Origin: Bacillus manliponensis
GTDB lineage: Bacteria > Bacillota > Bacilli > Bacillales > Bacillaceae_G
NCBI RefSeq assembly: GCF_000712595.1
Contig: NZ_JOTN01000024.1
Location: 1 to 51,635 of the forward strand
Direction: 5' to 3'
Length of the DNA: 51,635 nt
Notes under the pieces: generated by a model
Databases searched by the model: none
The model's input: only the letters and a program-made list of their open reading frames with translations
Told to the model about the DNA's origin: nothing
Program-made: the position numbers and the translations under genes
In this document: positions 1 through 8,237 of the stretch, piece by piece
How positions within the stretch are numbered: the first letter of the stretch is position 1
How the letters are laid out: each line of letters opens with the position of its first letter

Positions 1-457
1 CAGTATCAATTACAGCGACTTTTACTTCATTATCGCCTGCAAGCTTCCATGCCTCTTCAATTTGCAGTGAAGAAAGTGCATACGCATCGCCTACTTTTTC
101 ATCATTCGTCGCAAATTTTTTATATTGTACACTTGGTGCAATACTTTTTACTTTGCCGAGTTTTTCATATTTTTTGAATACTTCTTTCGTATCTTGTCCT
201 TTTTGAATACGAACAACATCGTATTTTAAAGCTGGGATACTTTGAATTACTGTTGCTCCTAAGCTAGCATGTTCTTTCTTTGTAATACGCTCAGAGTATT
301 TTACAATAAATGTATCCATTGTTTGTTTCGCATCGTTTTGACCCTTTTGAATGGATTGCTGTACCACTGATTTTGGCGAAGTTGCAAAACTAGTAGTAGG
401 TACAAGCAATGAAGTAGCTAACCCTAACGAAAGAGCTGTTTTTGTGAATTTCTTCAT
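1..457 (-). CDS. Subtilisin-like serine protease (S8), N-terminal part, cut by window edge
   Basis: Reading leftward from the ATG at 455-457, the 152 visible codons give a signal peptide (MKKFTKTALSLGLATSLLVP..., ending near SFA), an inhibitor I9-like propeptide of about 80 residues (VKYSERITKKEHASLG...IPALKYDVVRI), then the start of the catalytic domain, ending VKVAVIDT, which is the block around the catalytic Asp of S8 peptidases. The start is fixed by a GGAAGGGG ribosome binding site 7 bases upstream. The His and Ser parts of the triad lie outside the window. Likely a secreted protease matured by propeptide removal. It is divergent from the SLH gene at 614. Confidence 0.88.
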   Translation of the reverse strand, partial: MKKFTKTALSLGLATSLLVPTTSFATSPKSVVQQSIQKGQNDAKQTMDTFIVKYSERITKKEHASLGATVIQSIPALKYDVVRIQKGQDTKEVFKKYEKLGKVKSIAPSVQYKKFATNDEKVGDAYALSSLQIEEAWKLAGDNEVKVAVIDT

Positions 458-613
458 TTTTTTCCCCTTCCTTCCATAACGTCATACATCCAAATCATAA
501 CATATATTTTTAGAAAAATTTATGTTTTTTGCATTAAATTGTAAAAAACATTTAAAATATCTGTTGTTTTCTGTAGAATAATAGATAAATTGGACGAAAT
601 TGGAGGGAATTAT

Positions 614-1237
614 ATGCGTAAAAAATTAAGTACTATGATGGCAACTGCAGCAGCTGTAGCTTTATTCTCAAGCGTTACACCAGCAGAAGCAGCTTCAAAA
701 CAATTTAGTGATGTATCTGTAGACCATATGTTTCACGATGAAATTATCTCATTAGCAGACCTTGGGGTAATTGCTGGTTTCCCAGATGGCTCGTTCCAAC
801 CAGAAGCACCCGTTACGAGAGAGCAAGCTGCAATTTTAATAGCAAATGCATTAGACCTAGACTTAGAGAATTTAGACAACCCTAATTTCTCCGACGTATC
901 TGAAACACATATGTTTTATAAACAAATTGCTGCTGTTCAAAATAACGGTATCATGAATGGTTATGGCGGTGGAAAATTTGGTCCTAGCAATACGTTAACA
1001 CGTGCGGAAGTAGCATCTATTTTAACGCGTGCTTACAACTTAACAGAACAAAAGAACACACCGTTCACTGATGTACCTGCTACAGAATGGTTTGCTGGAT
1101 CTGTAGGTGCTCTATACACAAATGAAATTACATCTGGAACATCAGAGACTACATTCTCACCAAAAGGTACTGTAACACGTGGACAAATGGCTGCATTCCT
1201 ATATCGCAGCTATGAAACAACACTTCCTTGGGAATAA
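614..1237 (+). CDS. SLH-domain surface protein (three SLH repeats only)
   Basis: 207 residues. Start chosen at the ATG at 614 because GGAGGG lies 6 bases upstream and a signal peptide follows (MRKKLSTMMATAAAVALFSS, cleavage after AEA); an in-frame ATG at 590 would bury it. The mature protein is three S-layer homology repeats, each opening FSDV or FTDV (about residues 31, 90 and 152) and carrying the TREQAA / TRAEVA / TRGQMA block. SLH domains bind pyruvylated secondary cell-wall polymer. There is no other domain, so the whole protein is an anchor. A terminator follows at once. Confidence 0.9.
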   Translation: MRKKLSTMMATAAAVALFSSVTPAEAASKQFSDVSVDHMFHDEIISLADLGVIAGFPDGSFQPEAPVTREQAAILIANALDLDLENLDNPNFSDVSETHMFYKQIAAVQNNGIMNGYGGGKFGPSNTLTRAEVASILTRAYNLTEQKNTPFTDVPATEWFAGSVGALYTNEITSGTSETTFSPKGTVTRGQMAAFLYRSYETTLPWE

Positions 1238-1252
1238 GAATGTATACATAAC

Positions 1253-1281
1253 AAAAAGGAGTGAACATTCACTCCTTTTTT
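1253..1281. terminator. Bidirectional terminator between SLH gene and GNAT gene
   Basis: AAAAAGGAGTGAA-CAT-TCACTCCTTTTTT: perfect stem with T runs on both strands. It overlaps the stop codon of the leftward acetyltransferase gene, so it serves both convergent genes. Confidence 0.85.
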
Positions 1282-2132
1282 ATGTTCGTAATATAATAAT
1301 TTAATTCACTTTCTACTGAAAATCCCACTTTTTTATACAGCTGAATCGCTTCATTATTTTCACATCCTACGCAAAGCAAAATTTCCTCAGCACCTATGTG
1401 ATGAAATAATTCGTATAGCCCGTAGTTTAACAAATCCTTCCCAATTCCTTTTTGTCTTGCATGCGGAGCGACGGCAATGTATTCAACATTCCCCTCTCTA
1501 AACTTTCGTTTTCCTTCTATATAAATGTATCCTAGTAAACTATTATCTTTCACATAACAAAATAACTGATGTTCATCGTCTGATCGTTCTAAAATTGCTT
1601 TCCCATTATAATATGTACCTGGAAATGCTTTGTCATGTAGCTGCATAAATTGTTCATGATAATACGGACTCATTTTTTCAATACTTTCAGGTTTGTGTTC
1701 CCTAAATTGTTTAGCTTCCATCTTTAAAATACTATGTGCACCTTTTTTTACACCTTGAACGTATGTCATAAAAGATTCAGCGTATGTATGCTTTACGTTG
1801 TAAAATCCGTAAAATGAATGCACAGTACTTTCTAATTTTGCAAGTCCTGTTTCCCATAATTCTTTCGCAGTATCAAGCCAATTTTCTCCTTGAATAAACG
1901 GTCCCCATACTTCAGCTGACTTATCCTCTTCATCTACATCAAACCCTAACGCACCAACAATCACTTCTCCTTCATATAAAACAGTAAACGATCTCTCAAT
2001 TGGATAATCTGAAAACTCGTGATAAAGTGTATTTTCTATTTCATTCGCTTCATCACCGCAATATCCAACGTTATGTGCTTCTTCTTTATTAAGAGTAGCA
2101 ATAAATATTGCAAGCTGTTTTACATCAATCAT
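1269..2132 (-). CDS. GNAT-family N-acetyltransferase
   Basis: 287 residues from the ATG at 2132, which has AAGGAGG 7 bases upstream; ATGs further upstream lie on or before that site. The last ~70 residues hold the acetyl-CoA binding core of GNAT enzymes (VAPHARQKGIGKDLLNYGL, the R/Q-x-x-G-x-G/A signature) followed by the NNEAIQLYKKVGF helix-strand block. The first ~150 residues are a less conserved second half, so this is probably a two-domain GNAT protein. Substrate unknown. Divergent from the GntR gene at 2284. Confidence 0.85.
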   Translation of the reverse strand: MIDVKQLAIFIATLNKEEAHNVGYCGDEANEIENTLYHEFSDYPIERSFTVLYEGEVIVGALGFDVDEEDKSAEVWGPFIQGENWLDTAKELWETGLAKLESTVHSFYGFYNVKHTYAESFMTYVQGVKKGAHSILKMEAKQFREHKPESIEKMSPYYHEQFMQLHDKAFPGTYYNGKAILERSDDEHQLFCYVKDNSLLGYIYIEGKRKFREGNVEYIAVAPHARQKGIGKDLLNYGLYELFHHIGAEEILLCVGCENNEAIQLYKKVGFSVESELNYYITNIKKE

Positions 2133-2283
2133 TTCCATCCCTCCTTCATATCCTTTAGTGTAAAAGAGAACAATTAGCTTGTACATCGAATTAAAAAGAA
2201 TATTGAGAATTTTAAACCTTTTATCGCACACTCTTTTTTGTTATCCTTTATATAATATATTGCATAAGAAAGGAAGTGCCTCC

Positions 2284-2952
2284 ATGCCTATCCCAAAAAA
2301 CTTTAATAAACAAGAACGCTTTTCCGCAAAAACAATTGTCTTAAACCAGCTCCAAGACTGGATTATTGAAGGCATTTTAAAACCTGATGAAAAAATTAAT
2401 GATAACGAGCTTGCTGAAGCGTTAGGCGTCAGCCGCACACCAGTCCGAGAAGCACTTCAAGTACTTGAACTGTCAGGACTTGTTGAAATGATTCGTGGCC
2501 AAAAAACAAAAATTGCTCCTATCAAAAAAGAAGATATCGTCACAATTTACGAAACAATCGCCGGCATGCATACCATTATCGGAAAACAAGCGATGCGTAA
2601 TATAAAACCGGAACATATTCACGAACTTACCCGTTTAAACGAAGCATTCAAACAAGCCATCGAACAAAATGATGCAAAAGAAGCAACAAAACGAGACTTC
2701 GAGTTTCACCGAACAATCGCTTCAATCGCAAACAATACGTACATCGAACCGTTTCTTGAAAACTTACACCTTCACGCACTTCGCCTTGAATATATGTTCT
2801 TTAAAGACATAAAACCTGCCAAACTATCAATTGAAGAACATACAAACATCATCGCCGCACTAGAAAAAGGCGATGCCGCACGTCTCGAACAGCTCATCAA
2901 TCAAAACTGGTTACGCCCGATGGAACATATACAGAAGCAGCTAGCGGAGTAG
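2284..2952 (+). CDS. GntR-family transcriptional regulator, FadR/FCD type
   Basis: 222 residues. Start at ATG 2284 (GGAAGTG upstream). Residues ~14-75 form the GntR winged helix (LQDWIIEGILKPDEKINDNE, LAEALGVSRTPVREALQVLE). The rest is an all-helical FCD effector domain, with RDFEFHRTIASIANN and EEHTNIIAALEKGD, where conserved His residues usually bind a metal and a carboxylic-acid ligand. Ligand not predictable. The next gene, an EamA transporter, may be a target, but repeats and about 245 bp separate them. Confidence 0.9.
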   Translation: MPIPKNFNKQERFSAKTIVLNQLQDWIIEGILKPDEKINDNELAEALGVSRTPVREALQVLELSGLVEMIRGQKTKIAPIKKEDIVTIYETIAGMHTIIGKQAMRNIKPEHIHELTRLNEAFKQAIEQNDAKEATKRDFEFHRTIASIANNTYIEPFLENLHLHALRLEYMFFKDIKPAKLSIEEHTNIIAALEKGDAARLEQLINQNWLRPMEHIQKQLAE

Positions 2953-2969
2953 ATACTCCGCTTTTTTTA
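2943..2969 (+). terminator. Rho-independent terminator of the GntR gene
   Basis: GCGGAGTA-GA-TACTCCGC stem followed by seven T; the stem begins inside the last codons and includes the stop codon at 2950-2952. Confidence 0.85.
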
Positions 2970-3089
2970 ATCCAGTCACTTTTTCATTTATTCGGTCAAA
3001 GCCCAAGATAATTCAGTCACTTTTTCATTTATCCGGCCAAAATCCAGGATAATTCAGTCACTTTTCAACTTATTCAGCCAATACAGCAC
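2969..3089. repeat. 41-bp tandem repeat, three units (locus A)
   Basis: Units start at 2969, 3010 and 3051, exactly 41 bp apart. The core reads AATTCAGTCACTTTTTCATT then TATTCGGTCAAA plus a variable tail; unit 3 is degenerate. The same repeat with the same 41-bp period occurs at 21746-21866. No ORF uses it and it lies just after a terminator. Confidence 0.85.
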
Positions 3090-3196
3090 TCCTCTCTTTT
3101 TTCAGAATTTTACACAAAATGTTATTCCTTTCCTGTCACTTCTGTGATATATTGCATAATATATTTTACAAATCTTATCGATGGAGGTGCACATAT

Positions 3197-4144
3197 TTGA
3201 ATCCACGTATAAAAGGAATATTAATGGTTGTTGTCGGAGCTAGTTTATGGGGATTATCAGGAGCAGCTGCCCAGCAACTTTTTCAAGAAGAAGGCATTAG
3301 TACAAAATGGCTCGTTACCAGCCGCTTATTACTTGCCGGCATAACGTTACTACTTTTCTCACTCGTTGGAAAAAACAAACGAGAAGTAATAGGTATTTGG
3401 AAAGATAAACAAGACCGTATTAAACTTATCATTTTTGGGATACTCGGTATGCTTGGTGTACAATACACTTACTTCGCATCAATTGATGAAGGAAATGCTG
3501 CTGTCGCAACAATTTTGCAATACTTAGCTCCAATTTTTATCACACTATACCTCATCTTTAAATATAGATCTCTCCCAACAAAAATTGATATCATCGCAAT
3601 ACTACTAGCAACGGTCGGTACATTTTTACTATTAACGAACGGATCATTAAAAAATTTAACTGTACCAATGCCTGCTATCATATGGGGCGTATTATCAGGT
3701 GTATCACTCGCATTTTACACCCTGTATTCAAAAGGGTTATTAGAAAGATGGTCATCTGCTGTATTAGTTGGCTGGGGCATGATTATTGGGGGACTTGGCG
3801 TCACAGTCGTTCACCTCTTTACAAACGGGGAAATTATCTTCCTCACAAAAATTGAAAACATTACAATGAACACGTTATTACTCATCGCCTTTGTTGTCAT
3901 CTTCGGTACATTAATTGCCTTTTACTTATTTTTAGATAGTATCCGCTACATCTCACCGAAAGAAACAACATTGCTGGGCTGTACAGAACCATTAGCTGCA
4001 ATTTTGGCAGCGGTCGTCTTTTTAAATCTTTCATTCCTGCCGTATCAAATGATTGGTGCATTTTGTATTATTGCAGTTGTGGTCATATTAAGTAGAAAAC
4101 CGGATGAAGTAGAGGAAAGTATACCTGTGGCTGATGTGAAATAA
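3197..4144 (+). CDS. EamA/DMT-superfamily transporter
   Basis: 315 residues with about ten hydrophobic segments in two EamA halves (residues ~8-140 and ~155-300). The second half shows the typical SPKETTLLGCTEPLAAILAA block. Start set at TTG 3197, since GGAGGTG lies 7 bases upstream and the ATG at 3119 has no site. Family members export amino acids or other small metabolites; substrate unknown. It may be regulated by the GntR protein upstream (inference from adjacency). Confidence 0.88.
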   Translation: MNPRIKGILMVVVGASLWGLSGAAAQQLFQEEGISTKWLVTSRLLLAGITLLLFSLVGKNKREVIGIWKDKQDRIKLIIFGILGMLGVQYTYFASIDEGNAAVATILQYLAPIFITLYLIFKYRSLPTKIDIIAILLATVGTFLLLTNGSLKNLTVPMPAIIWGVLSGVSLAFYTLYSKGLLERWSSAVLVGWGMIIGGLGVTVVHLFTNGEIIFLTKIENITMNTLLLIAFVVIFGTLIAFYLFLDSIRYISPKETTLLGCTEPLAAILAAVVFLNLSFLPYQMIGAFCIIAVVVILSRKPDEVEESIPVADVK

Positions 4145-4146
4145 GA

Positions 4147-4175
4147 AATCCCCGCCTACTATGGCGGGGATTTTT
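4147..4175 (+). terminator. Terminator of the EamA transporter gene
   Basis: AATCCCCGCC-TACTAT-GGCGGGGATT followed by TTT. Strong GC stem directly after the stop codon. Confidence 0.9.
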
Positions 4176-4336
4176 ATAAAATACGTTTCAATTGTTCCTC
4201 TACAGACCATCCAAGCTTAGGTTTTCTAGAACGTGAAAACCATTCCGCTCCCTCATCTAGCAAATAAGCATCATACCAAACACCTACATAATCACCCGCA
4301 AAATCACAGTATCTTCTACCACCCTGACACCAAAAT
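4174..4336 (-). pseudogene. C-terminal remnant of an unidentified gene
   Basis: Reading leftward, an open frame of about 54 codons ends in a TAA at 4174-4176 and translates to a protein-like sequence containing YCDFAGDYVGVWYDAYLLDE and KPKLGWSVEEQLKRIL. Upstream the frame runs into A/T-rich sequence and a stop with no start codon or ribosome binding site. It looks like the tail of a decayed gene. It and the adjacent terminator explain part of the 320-bp gap between transporter and nucleotidase. I do not recognise the family. Confidence 0.5.
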
Positions 4337-4464
4337 ATGTAAGTAGAAAAATAAAATCTTATTAATTTTTATAATAAAAAGAAATTTCGTAGCATTCCTC
4401 CTCTTAATCTATTAAAATTATGTCGTATGATGTCAGATTATGAAAAAAAGGGGAGAGAAATTTC

Positions 4465-6054
4465 ATGTGGAAAAAAGTCATTCCTGCAGCTCTAGTATTA
4501 AGTACAATTACTTTTTCAAGTGTATATGCTGCACCTTCGTCTCATGTACCAGCAAAACAAAACCGCTACATAGACTTACAAATGCTTGGTATTAATGATC
4601 TTCATGGACAATTAGACACTGTAAAGAAAATTAACAACAAAGAAGCGGGTGGAGCTGAGTACTTAGCTGCTTATTTACGTGATCGTGAAAAACAAAATCC
4701 GAACACGCTAATGGTTCATGCTGGTGATATTGTTGGAGCAAGTCCTCCAGTTTCAGCTTTGCTACAAGATGAGCCAACAATTGAGATTTTAAATGATTTA
4801 GGATTTGATGTTGGAACCGTTGGAAATCATGAATTTGACGAAGGAATTGATGAACTACGCCGCCTTATTTATGGTGGATATCATGAAAAAACAGGGGATT
4901 TCAAGGGAGCAACCTTTCCTTACGTCGCTGCAAATTTCTACAATAAATCAACTGGACGCTTGTTTTTACCACCATTTACTATAAAAATGGTACAAGGGGT
5001 TCCTGTTGGCTTTATCGGGGTTGTAACAACAGATGTTCCTAACCTTGTTATGCCTACGATGCTAAAAAATGTACAAATTACAGATGAAGTAGAAGCAATT
5101 AATAAATCTGCACAACAACTAAAAAGACTAGGTGTCAAATCAATTGTTGTTCTTGCACACGTCGGAGGTACAACCGATAATACTGGTGTAACAAATGGTG
5201 ACCTCGTTCGCCTAGCAACTGAAACCGATTCAGAAGTTGATATCATTTTCGGTGGTCATAGCCACACTTATGTAAATGGAACTGTTAACAACAAACTTGT
5301 TGTACAAGCAAATTCTTATGGAATGGCTTTCGCTGATGTTGATGTAAAGATTGATCGTAAAACGAAAAATATTGTTGAGAAAAAAGCAGAAGTTGTTACA
5401 ACTTATCATGAAGGAATGCAACCTGACCAACAAGTGAAACAAAAAGTGGATCAGTATAAAGAAAAAATCGCTCCTCTTGTAAATCAAGTTATTGGAAAAT
5501 CTACCGATTCAATAGATCGCAAGCAAAATGAGGCTGGTGAATCCACTCTTGGAAATTTAGTTGCAGATGCTCAGCGTGCAAACATGAACGCACAAATTGC
5601 GCTTATGAATCCTGGTGGTATTCGTAATGACTTAGATGCTGGTGATATTACGTGGGGAGAAGTATATGGCATTCAACCATTCGGAAACCAATTAATCAAA
5701 GTTGATTTAACAGGTCAAGATATTCGTGATATTTTAAATCAACAATGGCAAAAAAGTACAACAAGAATGCTTCAAATTTCTGGTATGAAGTACACTTGGG
5801 ATGCAAATAAACCAGACGGTGAAAAAGTTACAAATATCCAGTTAGCAAATGGAGAAGAACTTGTTGCCTCTCAAACTTATACTGTTGTTGCTAATGCTTT
5901 CTTAGCTTCAGGCGGTGATGGATTTGTAGCCTTCAGAAATGGTAAGAATTCTGAAACAGGACCAACTGATTTAGAAGCATTAGTAGATTACGTAAAACAA
6001 GCTAAAGAACCGATTCAACCTGTTATTGATGGGAGAATTCAAAAACTGAACTAA
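4465..6054 (+). CDS. Secreted 5'-nucleotidase / 2',3'-cyclic nucleotide phosphodiesterase family
   Basis: 529 residues, signal peptide of ~22 residues (MWKKVIPAALVLSTITFSSV). The N-terminal metallophosphatase domain carries the dimetal motifs D45-x-H47 (GINDLHGQLD), GD88 (HAGDIVGA), GNHEFDE (121-126), LAHVGG and GGHSHT. The C-terminal 5_nucleotid_C domain carries NPGGIRNDL, WGEVYGIQPFGNQL and ASGGDGF for nucleotide binding. No LPXTG or C-terminal membrane anchor, so probably released. It dephosphorylates extracellular nucleotides for salvage. GGGGAGAG precedes the ATG. Monocistronic, with its own terminator. Confidence 0.92.
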   Translation: MWKKVIPAALVLSTITFSSVYAAPSSHVPAKQNRYIDLQMLGINDLHGQLDTVKKINNKEAGGAEYLAAYLRDREKQNPNTLMVHAGDIVGASPPVSALLQDEPTIEILNDLGFDVGTVGNHEFDEGIDELRRLIYGGYHEKTGDFKGATFPYVAANFYNKSTGRLFLPPFTIKMVQGVPVGFIGVVTTDVPNLVMPTMLKNVQITDEVEAINKSAQQLKRLGVKSIVVLAHVGGTTDNTGVTNGDLVRLATETDSEVDIIFGGHSHTYVNGTVNNKLVVQANSYGMAFADVDVKIDRKTKNIVEKKAEVVTTYHEGMQPDQQVKQKVDQYKEKIAPLVNQVIGKSTDSIDRKQNEAGESTLGNLVADAQRANMNAQIALMNPGGIRNDLDAGDITWGEVYGIQPFGNQLIKVDLTGQDIRDILNQQWQKSTTRMLQISGMKYTWDANKPDGEKVTNIQLANGEELVASQTYTVVANAFLASGGDGFVAFRNGKNSETGPTDLEALVDYVKQAKEPIQPVIDGRIQKLN

Positions 6055-6107
6055 TTTTTTCTATTAAAAAGCGTTAACATCGAAACAACTTAACTATCTG
6101 CTTACTC

Positions 6108-6142
6108 AAAACCCCCGTATTCATTTAGAATACAGGGGTTTT
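6108..6142 (+). terminator. Terminator of the 5'-nucleotidase gene
   Basis: AACCCCCGTATTC-ATTTA-GAATACAGGGGTT followed by TTC; near-perfect stem. Confidence 0.8.
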
Positions 6143-6189
6143 CTTTACAGTATCTTTTAATCTATACACAATAATAGTTTAGAAAATAA

Positions 6190-6717
6190 TTACATCAAAT
6201 CAAACTCTTTATTTTCTGGATAAATCCCAATGTAATCACCTTCATCATTTTCATAGGCAATTCTAACATAATCCAGTAAGCTATGATTCGTAAGTTCTTG
6301 AAGAGTAGAATGTAATGCTTTTTCAACATCTACTACAAAGCTGAAAATATTTATTGTTCCACTGCCAATGTCTCCGCCGTCACAACTACCATTTCCAGTC
6401 CAACCGAGAGATTCGTTCATTAACTCTTCAACGAAGTGTCTTTTCTTCAACGCTTCCTCTAGTTCATCTTCTTTATAGCTGTACTGAATCACAAACTCGA
6501 CTAGTTCATCTTCATCTAGCTCTTCATACCCATTGAGCAGTTGTTCCTCTGCTAACTTCTCCATTTCCTTTTCGGCTCTTTGAAATAGAGATAGCTTTAT
6601 TTCTTCCGTTTCTCCTGTATCTCCAACAGTTCCATAGTGAACTATTAATGTTCTACCATCTTTCCACACTTCCCAATAAAGTAGTTGATTATTTTGTTGT
6701 TTTATTAGCTTAATCAA
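6190..6717 (-). CDS. WGR-like domain protein
   Basis: 175 residues from TTG 6717, chosen because AGGAGG lies 7 bases upstream; the ATG at 6750 precedes that site. Residues ~10-60 (YWEVWKDGRTLIVHYGTVGD ... EKEMEKLAEEQLLNGY) resemble the WGR fold: aromatic strand, YGTVGDTG loop, then a Lys/Glu-rich helix and the GY motif. The rest is acidic with no motif I recognise. WGR domains occur in nucleic-acid-associated proteins, but here there is no partner domain. First gene of an accessory stretch. Function unknown. Confidence 0.6.
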   Translation of the reverse strand: MIKLIKQQNNQLLYWEVWKDGRTLIVHYGTVGDTGETEEIKLSLFQRAEKEMEKLAEEQLLNGYEELDEDELVEFVIQYSYKEDELEEALKKRHFVEELMNESLGWTGNGSCDGGDIGSGTINIFSFVVDVEKALHSTLQELTNHSLLDYVRIAYENDEGDYIGIYPENKEFDLM

Positions 6718-6817
6718 TGAAAATCCTCCTAAATTACTTTTAGACTCCAACGGTTCCCTTATTAATTTCTATAAAAAACAATAATCTATTTTTACATATA
6801 GTACAAATCTCAAATAA

Positions 6818-7000
6818 TTATTCTTCTATATTAACCAACCATTTTTTTGTAACCCGTTTATTTATAACTTCGACTTCTCGATTGTTAAGCCATCTCACCT
6901 TACCTAAGTAACCCTTGAAAAAAATTTCATCGGGTGTTTCTGATTTTAGATGAGTAGATTGCAACTTTTCGCCATCACGTGAACGAATAATACAAAACAT
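6818..7000 (-). CDS. Small hypothetical protein, possibly a gene remnant
   Basis: 60 residues, MFCIIRSRDGEKLQSTHLKS ... VRWLNNREVEVINKRV. The WLNNREVEVIN run resembles C-terminal ends of DUF5412-type Bacillus proteins, a weak impression only. No Shine-Dalgarno precedes the ATG and the frame continues upstream only to a TAG, so it may be the surviving tail of a longer gene. It lies among other fragments. Confidence 0.35.
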   Translation of the reverse strand: MFCIIRSRDGEKLQSTHLKSETPDEIFFKGYLGKVRWLNNREVEVINKRVTKKWLVNIEE

Positions 7001-7023
7001 ATCAAATGAAGAAAGCTAATAAA

Positions 7024-7110
7024 ACTAAAAACTTTCGACCTCAAAAACACCATATAAAGTGAGCTCTTCATTATTATAATGAAGATCAATAATCTCATCA
7101 GAAAAATCAT
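7024..7110 (-). pseudogene. Short C-terminal coding remnant
   Basis: Just after the membrane-protein gene, read leftward, a 29-codon open frame gives VNDFSDEIIDLHYNNEELTL then YGVFEVESF and a stop. It is preceded by a stop and has no start codon. The composition is protein-like (acidic, amphipathic), unlike random A/T-rich DNA, so I read it as a leftover gene tail. Identity unknown. Confidence 0.3.
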
Positions 7111-7434
7111 TTACTTACGTAGAAGCAAATCAAAATCTTCCTTGAATTTCAAAATACAAATCACTAACAAAATAAGTATAGTAGCTATGTTAAGAACATT
7201 AAAGATATACCAAAAAAATAAAACGCCTATCAGTACATCGGATATAAATCCTTCTCTTGTAGGTTTAAAATACCGATTCAATTCTCTTGAAGACAGTATA
7301 AGTTTCTCTAGTATAAATATGATAATACTCGCAATAAAGAATACTATCTTTTTCTCATACAAAGGCTGGTCTATTAAAAGATAGGCTACTATATACAATA
7401 ATAACAAATCAATAATTTTAAACTGTTTAATCAT
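7111..7434 (-). CDS. Small membrane protein, unknown function
   Basis: 107 residues with about four hydrophobic stretches (IIDLLLLYIVAYLLI; KKIVFFIASIIIFILEKLIL; ISDVLIGVLFFWYIFNVLNI; ATILILLVICIL) and a Lys/Arg-rich end. The ATG overlaps the stop codon of the broken gene upstream as ATGA, which suggests the two were once translated as a coupled pair. No strong ribosome binding site. Not recognised. Confidence 0.5.
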   Translation of the reverse strand: MIKQFKIIDLLLLYIVAYLLIDQPLYEKKIVFFIASIIIFILEKLILSSRELNRYFKPTREGFISDVLIGVLFFWYIFNVLNIATILILLVICILKFKEDFDLLLRK

Positions 7435-7662
7435 ATTATTGTTTTTACCATTTCGCTTTCTTTCATTTCCTCAAATAACTCCATAACTATAGGATACCCT
7501 TCAATAATATTATGATATTCAATTCCCTCTTTAAATTGCTCGCCTAAATGAATCTGTTCTACGACGATGTAAAAAATATCATTTGCTACTTCCGGTTCTA
7601 TATTTAAGACAATTTACAAATCCAGATGCTTGTAAGTACTTACTAAACCATGCGTATAATAA
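7431..7662 (-). pseudogene. Frameshifted remnant of a small gene
   Basis: Read leftward, one frame gives LLYAWFSKYLQASGFVN up to about 7615; the continuation lies in another frame, LNIEPEVANDIFYIVVEQIH ... IIEGYPIVMELFEEMKE, ending at 7431 in an ATGA overlap with the next gene. The two pieces read as one protein if a single base is lost or gained near 7612. No start codon remains. Size and setting resemble immunity-type genes, but that is inference. Confidence 0.5.
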
Positions 7663-7740
7663 TTAGCATGCATATACTATCCATACTCTTTTAACATTTT
7701 TTCTTCTCAATTACTCGTTATTTACCACTTTATTTCACAC

Positions 7741-8112
7741 TTAATTTTTTATTTCTCGTATTATATCTTCTATACTTTCAGCTATACATATCGGTTCCCA
7801 AAAGCCCTCTCCATGTTCAGCTGTATAAACTGGACACTTTTTATCATTTGTATCTACAAAAATTGGATCTCCTACATATGAATCTAATCCAATTACAACC
7901 CACTCTTCTCTCCAATCTCCATCTTTTTCCCAAGTTAATTTGCGACCATCTAAGTCAATAGAATACCCAATTTGCCCCTCTTCGATTTCCATGCTATTAA
8001 ATAATTCTATAGATATAGGTTTCCATTCAATTTCATCATCATTAATGTTAGATATAGGCTCCCATTCGATTTCATTATCAGTAATATGATCCACATATTC
8101 TAAAAGTTTCAT
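7741..8112 (-). CDS. SMI1/KNR4 (SUKH)-like small protein
   Basis: 123 residues, acidic. The second half (WVVIGLDSYVGDPIFVDTND, PVYTAEHGEGFWEPICIAES) has the SMI1/KNR4 pattern: G-D-P-I-F-D strand, then P-V-Y...HG...W. The usual N-terminal helix of the fold is replaced by a 13-residue tandem duplication (NEIEWEPIS / DEIEWKPIS). The best Shine-Dalgarno (AGAGGAG) is about 20 bases from the ATG, so expression is uncertain. SUKH proteins commonly act as immunity proteins to contact-dependent or polymorphic toxins; no toxin gene is visible nearby. Confidence 0.6.
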   Translation of the reverse strand: MKLLEYVDHITDNEIEWEPISNINDDEIEWKPISIELFNSMEIEEGQIGYSIDLDGRKLTWEKDGDWREEWVVIGLDSYVGDPIFVDTNDKKCPVYTAEHGEGFWEPICIAESIEDIIREIKN

Positions 8113-8197
8113 TATTTTAAATCAAATAAATTCTCCTCTTTTCCCTTGAATTCCACTAATTATAATTCTCTCTTAATATCTTCATAAATTACTTTTA

Positions 8198-8229
8198 CAA
8201 AAATCCCCCTGCATTCCACAGGGGGATTC
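8198..8229 (-). terminator. Terminator of the zinc-peptidase-like lipoprotein gene
   Basis: AATCCCCCTG-CATTC-CACAGGGGGATT stem; on the minus strand it is followed by TTTTGT. It lies just past the leftward gene ending at 8238. Confidence 0.75.
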
Positions 8230-8237
8230 AATCATTC

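Noticed and set aside
2969-3089. Short tandem repeats as a CRISPR array
   Set aside because: Units are contiguous with no unique spacers, and no cas genes are present.
7079-7384. 101-residue plus-strand ORF opposite the small membrane protein
   Set aside because: Lys/Ile/Ser-rich A/T shadow; the minus-strand frame has better hydrophobic order and the ATGA link to its neighbour.
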